Shown: positions 1 through 7,141 of the stretch, in pieces
Layout of the letters: each line of letters opens with the position of its first letter
How positions within the stretch are numbered: position 1 is the first letter of the stretch
NCBI RefSeq assembly: GCF_000576635.1
Contig: NZ_AVFL01000014.1
Location: 1 to 64,000 of the forward strand
DNA: 64,000 nucleotides
Reading direction: 5' to 3'
Origin: Skermanella stibiiresistens SB22
GTDB taxonomy: Bacteria; Pseudomonadota; Alphaproteobacteria; Azospirillales; Azospirillaceae
The notes under the pieces: model-generated
The model's database searches: none
What the model saw: only the letters and a program-made list of their open reading frames with translations
Told to the model about the DNA's origin: nothing
Position numbers and translations under genes: made by a program

Positions 1-2
1 CG

Positions 3-866
3 CTATCGCGTCGCGTGCTGGGCGGCGCCGCGACGGTGGCCTTGGCGGGCAAGCTCCGCCAGCTCACAGGCGAGCGCCTGCCCCGGATCGGCGCCGCCCT
101 GCCGGCTGCCGCGGCGAGACCCTCGGGAGCCGGCGACGTGCTGGGGATTCCGGTCGTCTACATCCCGAGCTGCGCCACCCGGACCTTCGGCGCCTCGCCG
201 GGAGCGCCCGAATCCGACGCCGTGCCGGACCGCTTCGCGGCGCTGCTCGGCAAGGCCGGCTTCAACGTGTTCTATCCGGAAAACCTCGGCGGGCTGTGCT
301 GCGGCCAAGCGTTCGAGAGCAAGGGACACGCCGCGCAGGCCGACGCGATGACCGCCGCGATGGCCGACGCGCTGTGGGCGGCGAGCGAGGAGGGCAAGCA
401 CGCCATCGTGATGGACGCCTCCGCCTGCACGCTGCGGCTGCGCCGGAACTTGGGGGCGTTCTTTGGCGGACGGCTGACCGTGCTCGACAGCATCGAATTC
501 CTGCACGATCAGGTGATGCCCCGGCTCGACGTCGCCGCCAAGGAGACGGCGCCGATCCTGGTCCACGTCAACTGCTCGGCCCAGCGATTGGGGCTGGGTG
601 GCAAGATCACGGCCCTGGCGGCCGCCTGCGCCGAGACGGTGATCGTCCCGGAGGGCGTCGGCTGCTGCGGTTTCGCCGGCGACAAGGGCTTCGACACGCC
701 GGAACTGAACGAACACGCGTTGCGCCATCTGCCGGCGTCTGTGCCGTCGGGTTGCGAGGGCGGCTATTCCTCCAACCGGACCTGCGAGATCGGGCTGTCG
801 GAGCATTCGGGCGTGCCGTACCGCTCGATCATCTATCTGGTGGACAGGGTGACGCGGCGGCGCTGA
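3..866 (+). CDS. FAD-linked D-lactate dehydrogenase-type oxidase, C-terminal Fe-S part (5'-truncated by window edge)
   Basis: The reading frame is open to the first base, so this is the C-terminal ~287 residues of a larger protein. It carries the paired cysteine-rich CCG modules of GlcF/heterodisulfide-reductase-type proteins: a GLCCGQAF motif near base 295 and a GVGCCGFAGDKGF motif near base 655, plus upstream Cys residues (IPSCATR, HVNCSAQR). Known family: such modules sit at the C-terminus of fused FAD-binding D-lactate or glycolate dehydrogenases and carry electrons towards quinone. The FAD domain would lie outside the window, so the substrate cannot be told from here. It ends 6 bp before the convergent Lrp gene. 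A separate GlcF-like subunit is the main alternative. Confidence 0.8.
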   Translation, partial: LSRRVLGGAATVALAGKLRQLTGERLPRIGAALPAAAARPSGAGDVLGIPVVYIPSCATRTFGASPGAPESDAVPDRFAALLGKAGFNVFYPENLGGLCCGQAFESKGHAAQADAMTAAMADALWAASEEGKHAIVMDASACTLRLRRNLGAFFGGRLTVLDSIEFLHDQVMPRLDVAAKETAPILVHVNCSAQRLGLGGKITALAAACAETVIVPEGVGCCGFAGDKGFDTPELNEHALRHLPASVPSGCEGGYSSNRTCEIGLSEHSGVPYRSIIYLVDRVTRRR

Positions 867-872
867 CGCTGG

Positions 873-1319
873 TCACGCCACCTCGGCCAGCAGGATGCTG
901 GTCTCGGAATGGGAGATGGCGCGGTTGGACCGGATCTCGCCCAGGACCCGGTCCAAGGTCACCAGATCGGCGGTGTTGATCTCCGCCACCAGATCCCAAC
1001 GGCCGTTGGTCGAGTGGACGCGGGTGACCTCGGGGATGCGCTTGAGGGCGCCGACCACCGTCTTGTGGTCGCTCGACCGGACCTCCAGCGAGGTGATGGC
1101 GCGGACCATGCCGGATTGGGCGTCGCCGCGCAACCGGACGGTGAAGCCCAGCAGCACCTTGTCGCGGATCAGCCGGTCGATGCGGTTCTGAACCGTTCCG
1201 CGCGAGACGTCGAGATGCCGGGCCAGCGTCGCGGTCGGCAGCCGCGCGTTGTCGCGCAGCAATTCGATCAAGCGCTGGTCCGTGGCGTCGAGGGAGAGGG
1301 TGTGTTGACGTTCCGCCAT
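873..1319 (-). CDS. Lrp/AsnC family transcriptional regulator
   Basis: A 148-residue protein with an N-terminal winged-helix domain (LDATDQRLIELLRDNAR, then LARHLDVSRGTVQNRIDRL at roughly residues 30-50) and a C-terminal RAM/AsnC ligand-binding domain (VVGALKRIPEVTRVHSTNGRWDL and following). The ATG at 1319 is preferred over an upstream in-frame start because it puts the conserved DATDQ stretch at the usual position. It is divergent from arginase and ornithine aminotransferase. Family knowledge: Lrp-type regulators next to rocF/rocD commonly sense arginine or ornithine and activate the catabolic genes. That role is inferred from context. The shared upstream region contains a 10-bp direct repeat. 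Confidence 0.93.
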   Translation of the reverse strand: MAERQHTLSLDATDQRLIELLRDNARLPTATLARHLDVSRGTVQNRIDRLIRDKVLLGFTVRLRGDAQSGMVRAITSLEVRSSDHKTVVGALKRIPEVTRVHSTNGRWDLVAEINTADLVTLDRVLGEIRSNRAISHSETSILLAEVA

Positions 1320-1320
1320 G

Positions 1321-1426
1321 ATCCGTTGACGAAGTGATAAGGAAGCCGGCGAATGATAGCACATCAATGACTATCCGTTGACCGCCGCCAGCGGCATCCT
1401 CACTCGACTTTCAAGGAGTGGAGCGG
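1321..1426. promoter_or_regulatory. Divergent lrp/arginase promoter region with 10-bp direct repeat
   Basis: The exact 10-mer ATCCGTTGAC occurs at 1321-1330 and again at 1373-1382, in the same orientation and 52 bp apart (about five helical turns). The region lies between the divergently transcribed Lrp gene and arginase. Such helically phased sites fit the way Lrp octamers wrap DNA, so they are candidate operators. The copy at 1321 abuts the Lrp start codon, which would suit autoregulation. The arginase Shine-Dalgarno AAGGAG lies at 1413-1418. Confidence 0.45.
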
Positions 1427-2416
1427 ATGTGTGCCATGCGGCGGATGGAAACGATGGGTTCGAGGCGCGGCGGCCCGGTATCGCTGCTCGGCATTCCGTT
1501 GGAACTGGGCGCCGCCGAAGCCGGTTCGATCATGGGACCGGCGGCGCTCCGGACGGCGGGGCTGCCGGCGCTGCTCGGCGCCATGGGCCATGACGTGGTC
1601 GATCGCGGCGACCTGCCGCACCCGGCGCCGGTCGATGTCGCCATGGCGGCGGACGACGCCAATGTCTGCCGCAACCTTGGACAGATCGCCGCCTGGACCC
1701 GGATGATCCATGACCACGCCCATGGCATGGCGCGGGAGGGCGGTTTTCCGATATTCCTGGGCGGCGACCACAGCCTGTCGATGGGTACGGTCAGCGGCAT
1801 CGCCCGCCACTGCCACGAGATCGGCCGCGATCTGTTCGTGCTCTGGCTGGACGCGCACGCCGACTTCAACACGCCGGCCACGACACCATCCGGCAACATG
1901 CATGGCATGTCGGTCGCCTTCGCCTGCGGCGATCCGAGCCTCCGGCCCCTGCTGGGCGACCGGCCCTTCATCCCGGTGAAGGCCGATAACGTCCACCTCT
2001 TCGGCCTGCGGTCGATCGACACCTGGGAGCGCGAGGCCGTGCGGGGATGTGGCATCCAGGTGTCGGACATGCGCGACATCGACGACCACGGCGTCTCCAC
2101 GCTGCTCCAGCGCTTCATCGACCAGGTGGCCGCCGCCGGCGCCCATCTGCATGTCAGCCTGGATGTCGACTTCCTCGACCCGAGTCTGGCGCCCGGTGTC
2201 GGCACCACCGTGCCCGGTGGTGCCACATACCGCGAGGCGCATCTGATCATGGAGATGCTGCAAGAGAGCGGGCTGGTCGGCTCGCTCGACATCGTCGAAC
2301 TCAACCCTTTCCTCGACGAGCGCGGCAAGAGCGCGCGTCTGCTGACCGAACTGACCGCCAGCCTGTTCGGCCGCACCATCATCGACCGCCCGGCGCGCCA
2401 AATCCGCGTCGCCTGA
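1427..2416 (+). CDS. rocF: Arginase
   Basis: A 329-residue ureohydrolase converting L-arginine to ornithine and urea. All manganese-binding signatures are visible: GGDHS (residues 112-116), DAHADFN (142-148) and SLDVDFLDP (244-252). The ATG at 1427 is chosen because AAGGAG ends 8 bases upstream; an in-frame GTG at 1418 overlaps that ribosome site. The next gene, ornithine aminotransferase, starts 14 bp after the stop, so both enzymes of the arginine-to-glutamate-semialdehyde route are probably co-transcribed. Length and motif spacing fit true arginase (urea-forming with a His/Asn specificity loop) rather than agmatinase, though close ureohydrolases such as guanidinobutyrase cannot be excluded by eye. 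Confidence 0.93.
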   Translation: MCAMRRMETMGSRRGGPVSLLGIPLELGAAEAGSIMGPAALRTAGLPALLGAMGHDVVDRGDLPHPAPVDVAMAADDANVCRNLGQIAAWTRMIHDHAHGMAREGGFPIFLGGDHSLSMGTVSGIARHCHEIGRDLFVLWLDAHADFNTPATTPSGNMHGMSVAFACGDPSLRPLLGDRPFIPVKADNVHLFGLRSIDTWEREAVRGCGIQVSDMRDIDDHGVSTLLQRFIDQVAAAGAHLHVSLDVDFLDPSLAPGVGTTVPGGATYREAHLIMEMLQESGLVGSLDIVELNPFLDERGKSARLLTELTASLFGRTIIDRPARQIRVA

Positions 2417-2430
2417 CAGGAGCCACCGCC

Positions 2431-3669
2431 ATGAACACCGCCACCTCGCCCGGAATGTCCAGGACCAGAAGCGCCGACCTGATCGAGCTCGAACACTCGC
2501 TCGGCGCCCACAACTACAAACCGCTCGATGTCGTGCTGACCCGCGGCGAGCGCGTCTGGGTCTGGGACATCGATGGCGACCGCTATCTCGACTGCCTCTC
2601 GGCCTATTCGGCGGTCAACCAGGGCCATTGCCATCCCAGGATCCTCGCGGCCATGGTCGAGCAGGCCGGCAAGCTGACCTTGACCTCGCGGGCGTTCCGC
2701 AACGACCAGTTGGCCCTGTTCTACGAGGAACTGGCGGCGTTGACCCGCTCGCACAAGATCCTGCCGATGAACAGCGGCGCCGAGGCTGTCGAGTCGGCGA
2801 TCAAGGCGGTCCGCAAATGGGGCTACGAGGTCAAGGGCGTGCCCGAGGGCCAAGCCGAGATCATCGTCTGCTCGGACAACTTCCATGGCCGAACGATCGG
2901 CATCGTCGGGTTCTCGACCGATCCGGACGCCCGCGGTGGCTTCGGCCCCTTCCCGGCGGGCTTCCGCGTCATCCCGTTCGGCGACGCCGACGCGCTGGAG
3001 GCCGCGATCACCCCAAACACGGTCGGATTCCTGGTCGAGCCGATCCAGGGCGAGGCCGGCGTGATCATTCCGCCCGCCGGCTATTTCCGCCGGGTCCGCG
3101 AGCTGTGCACCGCCAATGGCGTGACCCTGATCCTGGACGAGATCCAGACCGGTCTCGGCCGCACCGGCCGCCTGCTGGCGGAGGAGCACGAGGGTATCGA
3201 GGCGGATGTCACCCTGATCGGCAAGGCGCTGTCGGGCGGCTTCTATCCCGTTTCCGCCGTGCTCTCCAACACCGAGGTGCTGGGCGTGCTGAAGCCGGGC
3301 CAGCATGGCAGCACGTTCGGCGGCAATCCCCTCGCCTGCGCCGTGGCGCGGGCCGCGCTGAAGGCGCTGACGGAGGAGGACATGATCGGGAACTCGGCCG
3401 GGCAGGGCGCCTATTTCAAGCATCACCTGGAAGGGATGGGGGGTGGCGCCGTGCGCGAGGTCCGCGGGCGCGGGCTGATGCTGGCGGTCGAGCTTCACCC
3501 GGAGGCTGGCGGTGCAAGGCGCGCCTGCGAGGCCCTGAGGGCGCGCGGCATCCTGGCCAAGGACACCCACGGCCACACAATCCGCTTGGCACCGCCGCTG
3601 GTCATAACCCGCGACGAGATCGATTGGGCGCTGGAGCGGATCGAACCCGTGCTGGCCGCGCTGGGTTAA
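2431..3669 (+). CDS. rocD: Ornithine aminotransferase
   Basis: A 412-residue class-III PLP aminotransferase. The predicted PLP lysine is K265 in LIGKALSGG, and the cofactor-ring aspartate is D236 in LILDEIQTG. Near the N-terminus, [15 protein letters not shown] is typical of ornithine-oxo-acid transaminases rather than acetylornithine transaminases. It would convert ornithine plus 2-oxoglutarate to glutamate-5-semialdehyde plus glutamate in the cytoplasm, directly downstream of arginase. The start is supported by ACAGGAG at 2416-2422. The gene is followed by a strong inverted repeat that probably terminates the operon. Confidence 0.95.
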   Translation: MNTATSPGMSRTRSADLIELEHSLGAHNYKPLDVVLTRGERVWVWDIDGDRYLDCLSAYSAVNQGHCHPRILAAMVEQAGKLTLTSRAFRNDQLALFYEELAALTRSHKILPMNSGAEAVESAIKAVRKWGYEVKGVPEGQAEIIVCSDNFHGRTIGIVGFSTDPDARGGFGPFPAGFRVIPFGDADALEAAITPNTVGFLVEPIQGEAGVIIPPAGYFRRVRELCTANGVTLILDEIQTGLGRTGRLLAEEHEGIEADVTLIGKALSGGFYPVSAVLSNTEVLGVLKPGQHGSTFGGNPLACAVARAALKALTEEDMIGNSAGQGAYFKHHLEGMGGGAVREVRGRGLMLAVELHPEAGGARRACEALRARGILAKDTHGHTIRLAPPLVITRDEIDWALERIEPVLAALG

Positions 3670-3700
3670 GGTTTCTCCCATTGCTTAAAGCTGTGTATTG

Positions 3701-3786
3701 CGTAGTTCGGCTCGAGCGGAGCGGCGGCCGACACCACTTCCAGCACGCCTGTTTGTCGGCTGCCGCTTCGCTCGAGCCGACCTACG
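3701..3786. terminator. Large inverted repeat between convergent rocD and marR
   Basis: Arms at 3701-3732 and 3755-3786 are 32 nt each. They match at 29 of 32 positions; two of the differences would be G-U pairs in RNA, leaving one real mismatch. The loop is about 22 nt. Each arm contains the palindrome CTCGAG. The repeat sits between two converging genes and has no clear U-tract, so it may be a bidirectional stop or processing structure. It could instead be a dispersed palindromic repeat element; I saw no second copy in this window. Confidence 0.6.
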
Positions 3787-3798
3787 GTGGAGTCGAAC

Positions 3799-4314
3799 CT
3801 AGCCCAGCGCCTCCTTGATCCGGCACAGGATGCGGATGAACTCCGCCTTGTTCTCGGGACCGATGATCTCGTTCAGCCGCGCCTCGTGATCACGCGACAC
3901 GGGGCCGAACGCCGCCAGCGCCGCCTCGCCGTCGCGAGTGAGCGAGAGCGCGTAGCTGCGGCGGTCGGTCGAGATCGGCTCCCGCCGCACCAGCCCGCGC
4001 CGGACGAACTCGTTCAGCATGGGGGTCAGGGTGGATTTGTCACGCCCAGCCGCCGAACTGATCGCGGTCTGCGTGACGCCCGGATTGTTGGCGATCAGGG
4101 TCAGCACCGTCAGGTGACCGGTCTTGTACGGCACGTTGGTCTCGATGCCATCGAGCTTCTGGTTGAAGGCCTGTTGCGACGCTTCCACCGCCAGCCTCAA
4201 GTGAAACGCTATGCGTCCATTGAGATTGTCGAGATTGAGCCCGACCTCTGGGGCGACCGCCAAATCCCGTTCAAATGGAGTGCTGGATTCCGTCGATGCC
4301 GGACTTCTTGTCAT
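3799..4314 (-). CDS. MarR family transcriptional regulator
   Basis: A 171-residue winged-helix protein. Recognition region: GVTQTAISSAAGRDKSTLTP around residues 80-100, followed by the wing RREPISTDRRSYALSLT, which contains the DRR typical of MarR proteins. The ATG at 4314 is preceded by a purine-rich GAGGGGAG site about 9 bases upstream. It is the last gene of a likely GNAT-TauE-MarR operon on the minus strand (88 bp after the transporter). Function by family: repression of neighbouring genes, relieved by a small phenolic or anionic ligand. The actual target is not shown by the sequence. Confidence 0.9.
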   Translation of the reverse strand: MTRSPASTESSTPFERDLAVAPEVGLNLDNLNGRIAFHLRLAVEASQQAFNQKLDGIETNVPYKTGHLTVLTLIANNPGVTQTAISSAAGRDKSTLTPMLNEFVRRGLVRREPISTDRRSYALSLTRDGEAALAAFGPVSRDHEARLNEIIGPENKAEFIRILCRIKEALG

Positions 4315-4402
4315 GTTTTCATGCTCCCCTCGCCTGGGAGCATAAACGCATGTCTCGACTTCAATCAATCATGGTCGTTATCATCCGGGCGGGCGGCGGA
4401 GA

Positions 4403-5149
4403 TCAGCCCTGCCGCCAGAAGAAGTAGACCGTCATGGCGCTGGCGATCACGACGACGGCGAGCTTCAGCAATTTCTGGTCGATCAGCCTGGCGCCCCTGG
4501 CACCCGCGTAGCCGCCCGCGACGGAAGCCAGCGCCATGGGCAGCGTCACCGGCCAATGGACGGCGCCGGCCACGATGAAGGCGGCGACGGCCGCTCCGTT
4601 CATCAGGGTCGCCAGCAGGATCTTCAGCCCATTCATGGCGTGGATGTCGCTCATGCCGAACAGGGTAAGGGCCGCCAGCATCAGGAACCCGATGCCGCCG
4701 CCGAAATAGCCGCCATAGATCGAGATGATGAACTGCACCACCAGCACGGCGGCGCCCGACAGCTTCATCCGCGCCGACACCGTCTTGGGCGCGAAGTTGC
4801 CGAGCGCGAAGACCACCGTCGCGAACAGCATCAGCCAGGGCACCAGATCGGCGAAGACGGCGTTGGGCGTGTACAGCAGCAACAGGGCCCCGACCAGCCC
4901 ACCCACCAGGCTCAACCCGATGAAGGCGGGCAGGCTGAACTGTGTGATCCCCAGGATGTCGCGGCGATAGGCCAGCGCGCTGGTCGCCTGACCAGGGAAC
5001 AGCGCCACCGTGCTCGACGCGTTGGCCAAAACCGGCGGCACGCCGGCGAAGATCAAGGCGGGGAACGTGATGAAGGCGCCGCCGCCGGCGATGGCGTTGA
5101 CCACCCCGGCGGCGAACGCCGCGACAACCAGGAGCGCTATGGAGAGCAT
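4403..5149 (-). CDS. TauE/SafE (TSUP) family membrane permease
   Basis: A 248-residue hydrophobic protein with about seven to eight membrane segments in two repeats. It contains the family-typical AGVVNAIAGGGAFITFPAL near the N-terminus and IYGGYFGGGIGFLMLAAL near residue 140, the two internal-repeat signatures of the sulfite-exporter TauE/SafE family. Such proteins move small anions (sulfite, sulfoacetate, organic acids) across the inner membrane. It starts 9 bp after the stop of the upstream acetyltransferase, so the two are co-transcribed. The substrate is not determinable. Membership of a motif-bearing operon hints at an organic acid (inference). Confidence 0.9.
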   Translation of the reverse strand: MLSIALLVVAAFAAGVVNAIAGGGAFITFPALIFAGVPPVLANASSTVALFPGQATSALAYRRDILGITQFSLPAFIGLSLVGGLVGALLLLYTPNAVFADLVPWLMLFATVVFALGNFAPKTVSARMKLSGAAVLVVQFIISIYGGYFGGGIGFLMLAALTLFGMSDIHAMNGLKILLATLMNGAAVAAFIVAGAVHWPVTLPMALASVAGGYAGARGARLIDQKLLKLAVVVIASAMTVYFFWRQG

Positions 5150-5158
5150 GGTGCCAGT

Positions 5159-5605
5159 TTAGTCCGCCTTGATCGGGAGGACGAGCTGGAAGGCTTTGAT
5201 GGTCATGCGCTTGCGGTGATAGAAGCGGTGCGCGTCGCCCCGCTGGACGCCGGAGATGATCTCCATCTGCGCGCAGCCGCGCTCCCGGGCCTGACCCTGG
5301 AGCCAGTCGAACAGCTTGTCGCCGAAGCCGTGCGAGCGCTGCTTGGCCGACGTCACCAGATCCTCCACATACATGTACTTGCCACGCGACAAGGTCTCAT
5401 GGACGCGGAAGCCGGCGCAACCCGCCACTTCGCCGTTGAACCAAAGCAATGCCAGATTATAGCCGTCGTCCATCTGGCGGCGGATCTGGTCGCGATATGC
5501 CGCGGGATCCTCGTACTGGGTCCTCAACTCCCGCATCACCGCGAAACTGGCGCCAATGTCGGCGTCGTTCTGGGCGAAGGTGATGGTGAATTCCTGTCCT
5601 TCCAT
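5159..5605 (-). CDS. GNAT family N-acetyltransferase
   Basis: A 148-residue protein with the GNAT fold: GEVAGCAGFRVHE (beta 2-4), then YVEDLVTSAKQRSHGFGDKLFDWLQGQ, which holds the acetyl-CoA-binding R/Q-x-x-G-x-G/A region (QRSHGFG). The ATG at 5605 is used; GGAGG lies about 12 bases upstream and an in-frame GTG at 5614 is too close to it. First gene of the GNAT-TauE-MarR operon. Its promoter region carries one of the shared TGGTAT motif clusters (5653-5676). The acceptor substrate is unknown. Confidence 0.85.
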   Translation of the reverse strand: MEGQEFTITFAQNDADIGASFAVMRELRTQYEDPAAYRDQIRRQMDDGYNLALLWFNGEVAGCAGFRVHETLSRGKYMYVEDLVTSAKQRSHGFGDKLFDWLQGQARERGCAQMEIISGVQRGDAHRFYHRKRMTIKAFQLVLPIKAD

Positions 5606-5652
5606 GGCGGGCACTTTCCTCCGGTTATTGTTGTGTGGCACCTTCTTGTAAA

Positions 5653-5676
5653 AATACCGTATACCAAATACCAGAG
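5653..5676 (-). promoter_or_regulatory. Candidate GntR-type operator upstream of the GNAT-TauE-MarR operon
   Basis: On the plus strand AATACCGTATACCA (5653-5666) continues as AATACCAGA. The same 14 bases recur exactly at 52728-52741, upstream of an OFA transporter. Read on the minus strand it gives GGTATTTGGTAT (5661-5672), also found at 52705-52716. The site is about 50-70 bp upstream of the acetyltransferase start. Palindromic GTATAC cores flanked by CC/GG are typical of GntR/FCD regulator operators (family knowledge). The link to the regulator at 6446-7129 is inferred. Confidence 0.6.
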
Positions 5677-5710
5677 GCTCCGCAAGCGCCAGATTGAGCC
5701 CGAGTGGGCT

Positions 5711-6397
5711 TCAGCCCGCCTCGTTGGCGAACCAGTTGGCCGACAGGTGGTCCTCGACCGAGCGGACCCCCGCGTGGCTCTCCGCCGCGATGATCAGCGC
5801 CCGCCGCTGCTCGTCGTTCTCGACCGAGCCCCACAGTTGGACGACGCCGTCGGCGACGACGACATTGATCCGGCGATGATCGACCCAGGCCTCGCGCTTG
5901 AGCAGGTCGGCCAGCCCGCTTCGGATCTCCTCGTCGGTCGCGCTGGTGAAACCGGGCCGGTCGCTGACCAGACCCTTCAGCAGGTTGGCCCGGCTGACGA
6001 TCCCGACCAGCTTGCCGCCCTCGACCACGGGGACGCGTTTGATGCCGTTCCGCTCCATCCGTTCCGCGATGTCGCGCAGGCTGGCGTCGGGCGCCACGTC
6101 CACCACTTCCCGGGTCATGACATCGCCGGCGTGTAGCCCATGCGACTTGATGAAATCGCCGACGTCGCTGCCTTGGCCGATCAGCATCTCCAGCCAGCTC
6201 GGCTTGGCCCGCTCGGTTCCGGTCTCGACCCGGCGCAGCAGGTCACCCTCGCTGACGATGCCGAGAAGGCGGCCGTCGGGGCCGACGACGGGCACGCCGC
6301 TGATCCGCTTCTCCAGCAGCAGTTCCGCCACCATCGAAACCGGAGTGTCCGGCGCCACGGTGATGACCGGCGTGGTCATGATGTCTTTCGCTCGCAT
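5711..6397 (-). CDS. CBS-CBS-BON domain protein (first of two paralogues)
   Basis: 228 residues. Two CBS motifs (residues ~1-60, starting MRAKDIMTTPVITVAPD, and ~90-150, GDVMTREVVDVAPDASL) are followed by a BON domain (~160-225, HRRINVVVADGVVQLWGSV). CBS pairs bind adenine nucleotides; BON domains are usually phospholipid- or envelope-associated modules. No signal peptide is visible, so a cytoplasmic location is likely. It is the last gene of the tctC-tctB-tctA-gntR operon, 48 bp after gntR. A paralogue with the same architecture lies at 51817-52518 beside an OFA transporter. Function unknown; a nucleotide-responsive regulator of the neighbouring transport system is a guess. Confidence 0.9.
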   Translation of the reverse strand: MRAKDIMTTPVITVAPDTPVSMVAELLLEKRISGVPVVGPDGRLLGIVSEGDLLRRVETGTERAKPSWLEMLIGQGSDVGDFIKSHGLHAGDVMTREVVDVAPDASLRDIAERMERNGIKRVPVVEGGKLVGIVSRANLLKGLVSDRPGFTSATDEEIRSGLADLLKREAWVDHRRINVVVADGVVQLWGSVENDEQRRALIIAAESHAGVRSVEDHLSANWFANEAG

Positions 6398-6445
6398 GGC
6401 TCTTGTTTCCTCCTATGGGCTCCCCGGCAGGCCGGGGTGGGCCGG

Positions 6446-7129
6446 TCAATCGAGAAAATCGTGGCCGAGAAAATCGCGGCTCTTCTGGATGTGTTGGGCG
6501 AGATCCAGGTTGTGGTCCAGGATCGCGGTCCCGGCGGCGTCGGGGTCGCGCGGCGGCAGCGCCGCCAGGACGCGGCGCTGGCAGGCGGCCGCCTTGGCCG
6601 CCTGTTCCTCGGACAGCAGTTCCAGCCTGCGGATGCTGCGCATGTGGGGGGCCATGTTGCCGGTCAGCGACCCGATCAGCGCGCAGCCCGAAAGCGCGAT
6701 GAGCCCCAGGCCGAGCTCCATGGCGATATCCGGATAGGCGTCCGGCGCGGGATCGCCGGAGCGCCGCAGGAGGGCGTCCAGCTCCTCGTCGGAGGCCCGC
6801 GCCAGGGCCAGCCGCGCCGCCATGCTCTCCAAGGCCGCCCAGACGACAACCATGTCGACGACCTCCCGCCGGGTCTTCCGCACCACCACGATGCCCCGCC
6901 GGGGTACCGCCCTGACGAAACCCTCGTGCTCCAGCAGGATCAGCGCCTCGCGTACCGGTGTCCTGCTGATGCCGAGCGTCTGAGCGACCTCCCGGTCATC
7001 GATCCGGATCTCGCCGCGCTGGCCATAGACGTCCATCGCCAGGATGGAGCCCTTGAGCGCCCGGTAGGCCTGCATCTTGAAGCTGACTTCCTCGATCCCT
7101 GGTCCGGCCAGCGGAAGAAGGGTGACCAT
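6446..7129 (-). CDS. GntR family regulator with FCD-type ligand-binding domain
   Basis: 227 residues. An N-terminal winged helix (EVAQTLGISRTPVREALILLEHEGFV, residues ~48-72) is followed by an all-helical FCD domain. The FCD metal site looks eroded: the usual F-H-x-x-L and E-H positions read GLIAL (~142-146) and CQRRV (~183-187), and only the last histidine (H206 in LDHNL) is clear. The ATG has GAGGAGGG 6 bases upstream. The gene lies 12 bp after tctA and before the CBS/BON gene, within an operon whose promoter carries the shared TGGTAT motif. It is the only GntR gene in the window and the natural candidate to bind that motif (inference). Confidence 0.92.
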   Translation of the reverse strand: MVTLLPLAGPGIEEVSFKMQAYRALKGSILAMDVYGQRGEIRIDDREVAQTLGISRTPVREALILLEHEGFVRAVPRRGIVVVRKTRREVVDMVVVWAALESMAARLALARASDEELDALLRRSGDPAPDAYPDIAMELGLGLIALSGCALIGSLTGNMAPHMRSIRRLELLSEEQAAKAAACQRRVLAALPPRDPDAAGTAILDHNLDLAQHIQKSRDFLGHDFLD

Positions 7130-7141
7130 GGCATGCCCTCC

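Noticed and set aside
3786-3799. tRNA T-arm-like sequence (reverse strand GGTTCGACTCCAC) next to the inverted repeat
   Set aside because: No acceptor, D-arm or anticodon arm can be folded around it; most likely chance or a diverged remnant too short to claim.
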